Source: Gautieria morchelliformis
Taxonomy: Eukaryota > Basidiomycota > Agaricomycetes > Gomphales > Gomphaceae
Direction: 5' to 3'
DNA: 64,000 nucleotides
NCBI GenBank assembly: GCA_015179125.1
Contig: WHVA01000148.1
Span: 161,227-225,226, forward strand
The stretch's first letter is position 1. Every line of letters starts with the position of its first letter. Both the position numbers and the translations under genes were made by a program. Under the pieces are notes generated by a model. It did no database searches. It was not told the DNA's origin and was given only the letters and a program-made list of their open reading frames with translations. Positions 1 through 10,560 of this stretch are shown here, piece after piece.

Positions 1-142
1 GCATGTGTTGTTTCTTGCTCATTGCTTTGCTACCGTCACATCACTGAAATAACGTACCCTCGTCGCTTCTCACCATTGCTATCCCAGTCTAACATCATCA
101 TCACTTGCTGTAGTACTTCTTGCTGTCATTGCTCGGTATGCT
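1..142. other. Left flank, no gene seen
   Basis: Unique-looking flank before copia element A. I see no coding signal here. Confidence 0.5.
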
Positions 143-147
143 CTCAG

Positions 148-636
148 TGTTAGCAACTAGGGGCTATGGCAGGGAAGGTTCGGTAGAGTTCTTAGAAAGC
201 TAGAATCAAATACACTCTCTCAGTGAATTTATTGTCACTGATGTATTAATACAATACCTAGAATCAAATACACTACATGATTTTCAGTCAACATGCTATG
301 TAAATATGAAAGATACTACTCGCCTCTCTCAGTGAATTTATTGTCACTGAGAGAGGAGTACAATCCTGTCTCAGAATGCATATACGTGCACCCGGCCCTT
401 TAGCGCCCATGGGCTCGCGCGTCGAAGTCATTTCAAACTCCGCTGGGTGCAGCCGCCTGTGAAAGTAGAAATAACAGAATGAAATGGAGAGATAGAGAGT
501 GACTGGAAAATTTCGAAAATAAGCAGAGAAATGGATGCATGGTACAAGAACAATGTGAGAAACAATTGGAAACACCACACAATAAATTGAACATATTATG
601 CTTGATTTTGGTGCAGGAGCATAAATGCACCCAACA
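148..636 (-). repeat. 3' LTR of copia A
   Basis: 489 bp, TG...CA. It contains a perfect 13-bp stem (323-335 with 344-356, 8-nt loop) and a partial second copy of that motif. The polypurine tract lies immediately upstream in the sense direction, at 637-650. Confidence 0.93.
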
Positions 637-650
637 CGCCCCCTCAAGCT
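637..650 (-). other. Polypurine tract of copia A
   Basis: Read on the minus strand this is AAGCTTGAGGGGGCG, directly before the 3' LTR and just after the pol stop (650-652). It is the expected primer site for plus-strand DNA synthesis. Element B has the identical tract. Confidence 0.75.
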
Positions 651-3600
651 TAATATATTCCGATTTTCTCGTTGAGGATTCTCACTCTAGGACTAGGAAG
701 TCCTTTAGTGAGAAGATCGGCTAGCATGTGTTCCGTTGGTAGGTACACAAGCTTAATTTCTTCATCTTCGACTATATCTCGGATGAAATATAATCTAATG
801 TCGAAATGCTTGGTCCTCGTGTGTTGTTGAGTGCCATAGACAATGGCAATGGCTGATTGATTGTCTGAATAAAGTTTGATGGGACAATTCAGCGGTTGGA
901 ACACTTCAGAAATAAAGTGGCGCATCCATAAGGCTTCTTTGCTCGCATGAGTCAGAGCAACGAATTCGGCTTCAGTTGATGATAGGGCTACTATGGATTG
1001 TTTTTGACAACTCCATGATACTGTCCCTCCATCAATCTGAAAAATATAAGCCGAGTATGAGTGCCTGTGCTCTTGAGAAGCCCAATCCGCATCTGAATAC
1101 CCAATGAGGCCGTCTTGATTCTTCCCAAGTGTCAATTTGTAGTCCATCATGCCTTTTAGATATTTAAAGACACGTTTGACTGCATGCCAATGTGTTGGAC
1201 CTGGGTTTTCGAGGAATTGAGAAAGTAATGACACTGCGAATGCAATGTCTGGTCGAGTGGCTACTGCTGCCCACATCAATAATCCTATCGCTTGTCTGTA
1301 TGGAATTCTTGACATCTTCTGTTGGTCTTCATCTGTAGAAGGGCATTGGTCTCTGGATAATTTAACGGCTGGGTCGAGAGGCGTTGAAAATGTTTTGGCA
1401 TCATCCAGGTTGAATTTTTTGATGATTTTTTGGATGTATGCGGCTTGTGATATTGCAATCGATTTGTTATTCCAATCTCTTTCGATTTTGAGGTTCAAAA
1501 TCCAATGAATCTCGCCTAGATCTTTCATACTAAAAACCTGGGCAAGGTCATGCTTTACCTCATCGAGGATTGGTTGACTCTCAGCTGTGATAGTGAGGTC
1601 GTCTACTGCCGTCGCAATAATCGCATGCCCTCTCGGTCCACGTCTGCAAAATACAGCTCCATCCGAAGCTGATTTAGTGAATCCTAACTTGAGAAATTCA
1701 CCACTCAGACGTTTGTACCATTCCCTTCCAGATTGTTTGAGGCCGTAAAGTGCTTTCTTCAGCAGGAGGACATCATCTTTGTCTCCGGTCTCATATCCAT
1801 ACGGCTGTCTCATGTAAATAGGTTCTGGCAGTGTAGCATTCAAATACGCACTGTCCACATCCATTTGGTGAATAGGCCAGTTGTTCCTGGCAGCAATGGC
1901 ACATATAATCCGTAAGGAAGTCATCCGAGCAACAGGTGCATAGGTTTCATTGTAGTCGACTCCAAAACTTTGTGTAAAGCCTTGGGCGACCATCCTCGAT
2001 CTAGGTGTAATGGGTTCACCTTCTGGGTTGCGTTTCCAGAGGAATACCCATCTATTTCCGAAAATATTTGCCCCAGGAGGTGGTTTAACCACTTCCCATA
2101 CACCTTTGTCGAGTAGCACCTTGTACTCTTTATCCATCGATGCTTTCCACATAGGATCATTTAAAGCTTCATCTGCATTGCTAGGCTCAGTCTGATTCAA
2201 ATCCGGCAGCACCTTATCTTTGTTTTGATCGGAGGTCGAAAGTGTACTGATGGCAAGGTTATAATCACTGATGCCGTCAGTGACAGAGGATAAATCTTGT
2301 TCGAATAATTTGTCTTGATGGTCCTCAATGTCCTCGTAAGCTAGTGTAGTGATATCTGCACCAGCATGTCTCTTAGTTTGAGATCTTGTTACGGGACCAC
2401 TTGGGGCCGGCTGCACCTGCTGCTGACGGATCCTCTCGCTTCTCCTTGTTGGAGCAGCTTCTTTAGGTCTGACATCAACAGTCTGACTGGGTTGCAGCTC
2501 TTTCAGACGTTCCTCTGGTTCATCATCGTCAATTTCCTCGATCTTTGCCTCTTCGCTGACTAAGCGACTAGGCATAGGTGCTGGCGCCGAGATGGCCTGT
2601 ATCATTTTTCTGGACGTAGGTAGCTGTGACTCTTCAATAGAAATGATTGGAGCTTTGCCCCCCTTCATCTCTGAGTCAAATATAACATTCCGCTCAACAG
2701 AAACCTTCTGAGAGTCAGGCCAGTAGATGCAGTGACCATGGCTCTGTCCAGAGATTCCTATCCACCGAGCTCTTTTGGCACGGGCTGCTAGTTTGTTTCC
2801 CTCTTTGACTTTAACGTAGACTTCAATTCCCCACACGTGTATGTCCTTCAGGTTCGGTTTCTCGTGATGGATCATTTCAAAAGGGGTTTTGTCTGGCAAA
2901 GCTCTTGTGTGTGTCCGATTCCTAAGATAGTTGGTGTGCAAAAATTGCATGCCCCCATAGAGTCTTAGGAAGACTTGATTCCAATAGCATGGCACGAGCT
3001 CTTTCAACTAGAGTTCGGTTTAGACGTTCAGCAACACCATTCGACTCTGGGGTGTCGTGTACGGTTAACCGATGCTTCGTGCCTTGCTTGGCCAAATGCT
3101 GTTCGAATTCCGAGCTTGTGTATTCGCCCCCTCTGTCGGAAACAAGTGCTTTGATGTGCACGTTCCTCTGTCGAAGCATCAAGGCCTCGTAGAGTTTGTA
3201 TTTTGAAAATGCTTCCGATTTGTTTGCCATCAAATAGATAACCGATTCCCTTGAGTAGTCGTCGATGAAAGACACATAATAGAATTTCTTGTCAATTGTA
3301 GAGTGTCTCGCTGGTCCCCCGACATCAGAATAAATTCTGTCACCGAATTTTGATGATCGGCTTCTGGGTTCCTGAGGAAGTGATTTACGTGCAATCTTCG
3401 CCTGAATGCACGCATCGCAAACAACCTTGTCACCTTTTGAGCTCAATTCAATGCCTAATATCATGCCACGTTTGAGCAAATGCTGTAGGGACTTTTGTGA
3501 AATGTGCCCCATTTTCTGATGTATCTCCATGGCTGATGCGCATACATGCGCTTCGGCACTTGTGTGTTGTAAATCAAATCGATATAAGCCATTCAGCTTC

Positions 3601-4901
3601 GGTGCTTGCATCAATATCCTGCCTTTACGATTGGATATTGTGCATTTCTGATCAGCTATTTGTGTGTTATAGCCTGCATCATCGCACCGGCCAATCGAGA
3701 TCAGGGTAACAGCCATTTTGGGCGCGTAGAACGTATCCTTCAATGTAATGTTCACAGTCTTATCTCCAACCTTGTTAGATAGCACGAGTGAGCCTGAACC
3801 GAAGGCATCAAAAGTGCCTTTGTTGGCTGCACGAATTGTGCACGGCTGTGAGAATGGACTGTAATCCCTCAATAAATTCTTGTGAGGGGTCATATGTGCG
3901 GTCGTTCCAGTGTCGAGGATAACAACAGTGTCCAGAAATAAACTACTCAAATTAGAGCAGTCGAAGTTGGCGAAAGCGGCTGGACTGCCACTCTCATCCT
4001 CCTCAGAGGACACTTCTTCGGCAACATTCGCCTTGGCTTTGCCCTTCTTCTTTTTGGCTTTCGCTTTCTTCTTCTGACGTGGCCCCTGGCCTTCTTTACC
4101 ACCTCCTTTAGCCCAGCAACTCTCTATAGCATGTCCAGGCTTGTGGCAATTAGTGCATGTAGACACCTTCGGGTCTTTCCGGCCCTTCTGCCCTTTCGTA
4201 GATGAACCAATAAATGCCTGCTCTTCTTGTGAAATATTGAGAGTCTTTCTCCTGTCGTATTGAGCCTTTAGTACTCTGATAATATCATCAGGCACTAGGG
4301 GCATTCCACATTCTTCGAGCGACGTGGTAAGGGCATTCATAACTGCCTCATAGGAGGGTGGAAGTGATGCAAGGATAATGTCGGTGAACTCTCCTTCAGA
4401 AATTCTGGCTCCCATCTCATTGAGACGAGCATAGAGGTCTTGGGCTTTGTCCAAGTGATCTCTCAAGTCTCCATCCTCAGGACACCTCATACTGCGAAGC
4501 TGTCTCTGTAGGTTGGTGAGGACCATCTTGGGCTTTTTGGTCATCTCATTGACCAATGCATCCCAGACTTCTTTTGCTGTATGTCTCTTCTGTAGCATCA
4601 GAGCTAGTGACTCTGACACTGAGACGATTATTTGGGTTTTTGCCTGTCCTTCTCTGGCAAGATACTTCTCCAGCTTCTCCTCAGCCTTCTCAATCTGAGT
4701 TTCCTCAGCTTCTGTGAGAATATGGCCTGGGGGCATGACTGGAGGATCAGGAGGTCGAATGGCTCTCCCTTCTATATGCCTGAGTAGATTTTTGGACTCA
4801 AAATAACTTGTGAGAGTAGCTCGCCACAGAGGTCAATTACTTCCATCTGTTGCAAGCTTCTCCACACCCAAAAGCTTCTGCGAAGTGTCTGCGGGGCCCA
4901 T
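650..4901 (-). pseudogene. Copia A gag-pol, two lesions
   Basis: Copia polyprotein. The start ATG (4899-4901) lies inside the primer-binding site. Codon 23, Trp (TGG) in copy B, is TGA here (4833-4835). The frame reopens at 4736 and runs through Gag, a CX2CX4HX4C knuckle (CTNCHKPGHAIESC), protease (DTGTTAHM), the integrase HHCC region and the DDE core (DRGGEY, ESNGVAERLNR). Near 2939-2943 one extra base in a T-run shifts the frame. The second open part (650-3007) holds the integrase end, RT (DVDSAYLNA, TAVDDL) and RNase H (SDADWASQ, SSTEAEF). Everything outside the two lesions is open, so the copy is young. It could move only with proteins supplied in trans. Confidence 0.93.
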
Positions 4902-4907
4902 AACCCT
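4892..4907 (-). other. Primer-binding site of copia A (half-tRNA iMet type)
   Basis: The minus-strand sequence AGGGTTATGGGCCCCG abuts the 5' LTR. It resembles the Drosophila copia primer site, which pairs with the anticodon arm of initiator tRNA-Met rather than its 3' end. The assignment rests on known copia biology; the fungal tRNA itself is not in this window. Confidence 0.7.
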
Positions 4908-5396
4908 TGTTAGCAACTAGGGGCTATGGCAGGGAAGGTTCGGTAGAGTTCTTAGAAAGCTAGAATCAAATACACTCTCTCAGTGAATTTATTGTCACTG
5001 ATGTATTAATACAATACCTAGAATCAAATACACTACATGATTTTCAGTCAACATGCTATGTAAATATGAAAGATACTACTCGCCTCTCTCAGTGAATTTA
5101 TTGTCACTGAGAGAGGAGTACAATCCTGTCTCAGAAGGCATATACGTGCACCCGGCCCTTTAGCGCCCATGGGCTCGCGCGTCGAAGTCATTTCAAACTC
5201 CGCTGGGTGCAGCCGCCTGTGAAAGTAGAAATAACAGAATGAAATGGAGAGATAGAGAGTGACTGGAAAATTTCGAAAATAAGCAGAGAAATGGATGCAT
5301 GGCACAAGAACAATGTGAGAAACAATTGGAAACACCACACAATAAATTGAACATATTATACTTGATTTTGGTGCAGGAGCATAAATGCACCCAACA
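4908..5396 (-). repeat. 5' LTR of copia A
   Basis: 489 bp, TG...CA, over 99% identical by eye to 148-636, followed by the CTCAG target duplication. Confidence 0.93.
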
Positions 5397-5617
5397 CTCA
5401 GTTGCTTCCATATGTACCAACCAAATTTTTCAATACCTTGCACAATTGTAGTCCTCATACAGACCAAACAATGTAATCTGGCTACTGAATAGAATAGCCA
5501 AGTCTTATCAATTTTTGCACAATGCATTAGCAGATGATAGTGTGGGCAATTAATGGTATATTGGGGAAATAACACGAAAAGAATCTACCCTTTAAGAAGA
5601 ATGTCCCGGGGAACATT

Positions 5618-7909
5618 CTATGGGACTCGATGCTTTCGTCGCAGCTCAGCCACCATCAACTTATTGCATCGCCAAATCATCTCATCCAGAAAAGAATTAT
5701 ACCGGTCTACCCTCGTCTCTGGAACCATGGCCTGAAAACCTCCAAACCATGCGTTCGTCTGTTCTGCAACAGACGAGTTAAACCGCCAATGTCCTTCGGA
5801 TGTTGTTAGTTCGGGCCATATGAGAGGGTTTCAGTTTTCTTTGCACCATTTATGTTTCTTACTATGTTTGCAGTCTTAGTGGAAAACATCTACAGGCAAG
5901 GCACATCTGTCAAAGTAAGTGTCTCCCTCAGCCACAAGCATTGCTGAAATGATGCAGTTTGTGTCCATCCAAAGGACCTTGGGGAGTGAGGCTTTCGTGG
6001 GGAAGAGTCCCCGCCAGAACTCCTACAAGTATATCAAACAGTGTACAGACATCACAAATTATATAAATAACTCACTTGAACACCGTTGGGACCTTCTGAC
6101 CCATAAAATGTTGCACGCCCGAGTATTACACCACAAGATGCAACACACAACTCTTCGTTATGTGTGCGTTTGCGTCCAAAACGTGCTCTAATTTTTTGGT
6201 TACCTGTATCTGGTTTACTTGGGCAGTCATCCACATCGGCAGGCATATCGGCAGGCTGTAAGATCCTTTGACCGTTCTCCACGATGATCCCGATCTCTTC
6301 ATCATGTAGACCATCTCCTTCATTCTGTAAAAATGTCTCCTCGACACTGTCTTCTGATCGGATTGTGTTATGGTCCATGCCAGAATGCTCTGTAGCTTCG
6401 TTAGGCATGGTGGAGCTGGTCTGACTGAGCTTATGGCGTTCCAGCCTTGCCTTCAGTTGAAACATCCCCTTACCTGCCTTGGAATAGTACTCCTCACACG
6501 CACGATGATCGACGTGGTTGCATGTTTTGTAGCCAGGCTCGACTTGTTCTTTGCATGAGACAACCGCACATTCATACCTCTTATGGTTGTGATAATCACA
6601 ATATATTGCCTGGTTGTTCAGAAGAGGGTTCTTGCAGTTGAGTGCGCCAGCACAGCATGGGTGTCCGAGGGTAATGCCGTCCATAACCACGGAACGAACT
6701 TTACCTATACATAGATGTCGATTTGGCAGAAAAGACATACATTAGTGGATGGCATACACATCTCCCCATTGTCGTCCTGAGACACATGTGTGCATACTTC
6801 ACATGCATGATTCCATTCTGCCTGCCCGGTTCCCATCATATGAAGTGTTTGCGCTTGTAAAGCCGGGCGTAACCTGTGTCTTTGCTTGATTTGCAACTTG
6901 AAGTATGGTAGAATTAGCTGTGTGATCTATAAGAAGGCTGTGGATGAAGAATGAGTCCCATATGTCGTCATGGTATAGATAGAGCTTTGGGCGCCAGTCA
7001 GGAGGAAGCAGTGTTTTGATATATTCAGGCGCAAAAGATAAATTGTATATGCGCACACAATTGGTTGCAGAGGTCCTAATTGCATGCACATTGAGCACTA
7101 GTTTTAAACTTGCAATAAAGTTCACATACCAGGCGCAGTTAATCATCGTTGCAAATATTTCACAGAGGTTCGTCTCGATAAAGAAACGTTGCAAGGCCTG
7201 GATGTAATCAGGTACCCCTGGGTAGTACATTCGAACAGATGTGCTGACTCAGTAATTATAATAATAGTGTGTCTGACAATCTATTCAGGTAGCATGAGAC
7301 TGGAGTTCTTTCCTATGAAAGCATCACTCACTTCTGCAGAGAAATGAGGAGTTATAGCCCGGCAGCACTCCATAGTCTTTATTGAGGACTGTAGCTGCAA
7401 ACTTGATTGGCTCACAAAGTTCTTGGAGCTTCGTGTCTACACCGGCCCTTGTTCGGCTAGTGCAGGCCGTATTAATGCAGGTCCGATGAGGAGGGTAGAA
7501 TTCATAAAATGCTGTGAGCTGAAAGCTTCAATGGTTATTTAGTACAGGGAAATGGTGAGAGAAACTCACCGACACTGTAAGTTGGACCGTATCTCAAGAA
7601 TAGCGGAAGCAGTGCCGCTTGCCTCATCCTCAACCGTAGGCGATTGTCAGCCTGTTCAATCCATCCGATCCCCTTGAAAACCTCCCACAAAATCTTGGTG
7701 TTATCATAGGAGAGATCGAGAGAATCTCGTAGGAAACAATGGATGCTGCCAGGGAGGGTATCGGGTGGATCTGTGACCTCAGAGTGCTGGCTCCAGAGTA
7801 TTCGTTCCTTAAGGTGGCATATGAGATCGATGAATGTCACGAGAGTGTCGAACGGGAGCCGTGTGAGTGCCGGATACTCCAAGAAAATTGCTAGGAGATC
7901 ATGGCCCAT
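5618..7909 (-). pseudogene. KDZ-associated CxC5/CxC6 cysteine-cluster gene, decayed
   Basis: A multi-exon minus-strand gene resembling the CxC5/CxC6 proteins found alongside KDZ (Kyakuja-Dileera-Zisupton) transposases in mushrooms. Supported exons are 7909-7570, 7511-7332, 7247-7130 and from 7075 on, with short GT-AG introns. Recognisable blocks are RTCINTACTSRTRAGV, ATNCVRIYN, EWNHACEVC, VMDGITLGHPCC, GRKRTHNEEL and a C-terminal block with WRFNSSVAEQTNAWFGGFQA (about 5730). Decay signs are an apparent frame slip near 6880, an in-frame TAA at 5876-5878 and an in-frame TGA at 5831-5833. The final stop is at 5618-5620. The cysteine clusters suggest zinc binding. No KDZ transposase lies next to it. 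The family call rests on recalled motifs, not a search. Confidence 0.75.
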
Positions 7910-9104
7910 GGTGAGTGGCGTATTTGTGTTCGCGTACAACTTAATCTAAGTCGAGTCAAGGTCCGTGTCTTCGTGTGTGCGGTGACTGGTCTATATCCGC
8001 AGGATGGATGGTGAGGCTGGGAGCGGCTGCGAAGTACTCAATAACCGAGGGTGGTTGTCTGTGCTCAGGAGATCTGTTATGGTGGTGATGCACCGATCTA
8101 TATCCACCCAATGTATCCGGTGAGCGTGGCCGACGACAAGCAGAGTTATCAGTGCCCAAGTTCTATATAATAATTGAATAATAATTGAATTATAATTTGT
8201 TGTGGGTGTATGTGCCCACAATTACTAAACATTAGGGTTTAGTGGTCCATGGACCAAGTCCATGGACGAGTTGTGAACGGCCAGGTCGTTCTCAGAGTTT
8301 GGCTTCAAGCCGAGAGGTTCGGGGGTCAGATATCAGACAGAGGGACTGAAGTAGGAGGATCTAAGTCAATATCTGAACTGAGGAAATAGAATACATGATG
8401 GGGGGTTTATATATGAAAAGCAGGGCTTAGCAAAAGGGCATCAATGCCCTGATCAAGCAGATAAGAAAGATAAGGGACAATCAAACAGGAATGGTATGGA
8501 GGTTAATCAAAAAGGTCATGTGATACAGCATATATGAGTATATAATATATATTATGCTGTTCATACTAACTTCTCCTGTACATGACATTGTCTGCACTGT
8601 GATAAATTACCTCTGCTAATCATGCGCAACAGACATGCCAGATGGGACCAACAATGCCTTGGTTGTTAGTGCTACAACACACCATGATCAAGAGTGCATC
8701 TATTGATACTAAAACATATTCACTCTGATGTAGTTTCACAGTGAGGATGAAGCTCACAATAAAGGTACCGCTGGTCTGAAGATGTCAAAGAAACACATAT
8801 TTGTAACCACATTTGCAAGGGGCTGGAACTTCAAGAATTAAATTAGGCGCAGTATCTTAGTCAGCAGATATCAGAGGGATCTTTCTATATTTAGTAATTA
8901 GTGCTTCAATTGACATCCTTGGCTCCCGTTCGCATTTTCTTAGAAAAAAGTCCCACTCTTTAACTTAACCATGTCTGTGACACCTACATAAGTCTGTAAG
9001 CTTTTTGATGGCAATGTCAACCTCTTCCATTAGGTTTGAGGCAGGATTTGTATGCACTCGAGTACATCAACAAAGTGCAATGTGTGAAGATACATGTGGT
9101 CATG
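7910..9104. other. Gene-poor stretch upstream of the CxC gene
   Basis: No convincing gene. Around 8243-8270 the palindromic decamer GTCCATGGAC occurs twice, separated by CAA. From 8500 to 9100 the sequence is AT-rich and without long ORFs. Confidence 0.5.
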
Positions 9105-9371
9105 AATATCACACAGGAATGGCTGTTACTGGAGAGGAGAGTGTGAACAGTTGTTTCCATTGAGGAAATGGATGGAATTGATGTCCCTTCCCAGATTGAC
9201 CTTCCATTCAAGGTCAACTTGTGTTATGTCTTCCAGGACAATGAAAATAGCTTCTTTGTCCTGGACCTTATGCTGGGTGGGATTTATTATGAATATCACA
9301 CAGGGATGACTCTTACTGAAGAGGTGAACATGGAAAGTTGTTTCCATTGAGGAAATGGATGGAATTTATTC
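9105..9371 (+). repeat. Two direct repeats of about 80 bp
   Basis: The segment starting GAATATCACACAGGAATG (9106) recurs at about 9291 with minor changes. Both copies run through TTGTTTCCATTGAGGAAATG into GGATGGAATT. Spacing is about 185 bp. No coding frame explains the conservation. Confidence 0.7.
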
Positions 9372-9978
9372 TTAATGTGATCATCAGATTTAAAAGAATA
9401 GATAATATTCTTTTATGCTCAGGGACTGGGGATGCTACAGTCATCCTAATGTGCGGTGCCTGTGCAGGCTGATTAAGCTCAGCCTGGTGTATTGTACTCA
9501 AGGCCGTCAATCACATGATTGGGTCAAGGAGAAGACAGGGTCAATTTAGATCAGGAACAAAGGTTCCAAAGCTTTTGCTTTTGGAACAGTTTAGTAGACA
9601 GCAATAGTGAACTCAACAATGAATCAAATACATTTGTCCCCTTACATCTTATGAAGTGAACATGATATGTTTTTATTCAGAATTTCCTTATGTCTTAAAT
9701 TGTAAACAAAAGGAAGAAGTCTTCGCCATTTCCCATAGTTTCAAATGATTACTGGATTTGCTCTTTTTTCATTATTTTTTGCTGTGGGTTATGGTAAACA
9801 AAGAGCATGCATGACATCTCAGCATGCACAGTTAGCCAAAGGGCACAATTGTTGGTAAGCACAAATTTGCAAATTTGGCATTTTGAGCTGGCTTATGGAC
9901 ACCATAATATATCCAACGTTTAAAATGTGGATGGAGTCTTGCAGTATGACGCGGAGAACGCACTTTTAATATTTTAAG

Positions 9979-10118
9979 CGTTTACAGGCAGAACAGCACG
10001 TTTACAGACAAGCCAGCGCGCTTACAGACAAACCAGCGCGTTTACAGGCAAGCCAGCACGTTTACAGACAAGCCAGCGCATTTACAGGCAAGACAGCGCG
10101 TTTACAGACAAGCCAGAG
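9979..10118 (+). repeat. 20-bp minisatellite, 7 units
   Basis: Seven head-to-tail 20-bp units of the form CGTTTACAGACAAGCCAGCG, with substitutions only and no length change. Degenerate units continue to about 10225 (TTTACACC, ACTTACAGTGACCAGCG). Confidence 0.9.
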
Positions 10119-10279
10119 CGTTTGCAGCGCATTTCCAAAGTGATCGGCGCATTTCCTTTAATTTTTGAAGTGTATACAGACAAACCAGCGCGTTTATGGA
10201 GTGATCAGCGCACTTACAGTGACCAGCGCGTTTACACCATGGACCTTGAGTCGGAGTCGGTCATTGCTGTAAATGGACA

Positions 10280-10540
10280 ATTGGACAGGACGCCTCCTCG
10301 CACGCACCCTCGCACGCATCCACGACGCCGCTCGATCCTGCCACCTCCCACGCTACCACCTCCACGCGCCACCACACGCCCCCTCACACAACGCCGCTCG
10401 ACGCTGTCACCACACACGCGCCACCTCGCACGCACCCTCGACCCGCTCGATGCTGCCACCACACGCGCGCCACCTCACAGACACCCATGACGCCACTCGA
10501 CGCTGCTATCACACAGGCGCCACCTCGCTCCGCCCGCCGC
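10280..10540 (+). repeat. C-rich degenerate tandem repeat
   Basis: Imperfect repetition of CGACGCTGCCACC and ACACGCGCCACCTC blocks with extreme C bias. The open frames in all registers here (Pro/Thr/His-rich) result from the composition, not from a gene. Confidence 0.7.
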
Positions 10541-10560
10541 CTGCGCTTTATTCCCCGTTG

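Larger units (their letters stand above)
148..5396 (-). mobile_element. Ty1/copia LTR retrotransposon A
   Basis: A complete-length copia element on the minus strand. It has two 489-bp LTRs with TG...CA ends and the 5-bp target duplication CTCAG at 143-147 and 5397-5401. A primer-binding site abuts the 5' LTR (4892-4907) and a polypurine tract abuts the 3' LTR. The LTRs differ at about three positions (near 378, 542 and 600 of the left copy), so insertion was recent. The coding region is defective: a nonsense codon in gag and a +1 frameshift in integrase. Domain order is Gag, protease, integrase, RT, RNase H, which defines Ty1/copia. It belongs to the same family as element B at 15797-21053 but to a different subfamily. 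Confidence 0.95.

Noticed and set aside
288..647. 119-codon minus ORF, also seen in every LTR copy
   Set aside because: Lies entirely in the copia LTR; equivalent ORFs in the other LTRs are by-products of the repeat, not a gene.
8228..8240. TTAGGGTTTAG as telomere-like sequence
   Set aside because: A single short match inside non-repetitive DNA is chance.
9979..10118. CRISPR-like array
   Set aside because: Units are contiguous without spacers and the genome is fungal; it is a minisatellite.
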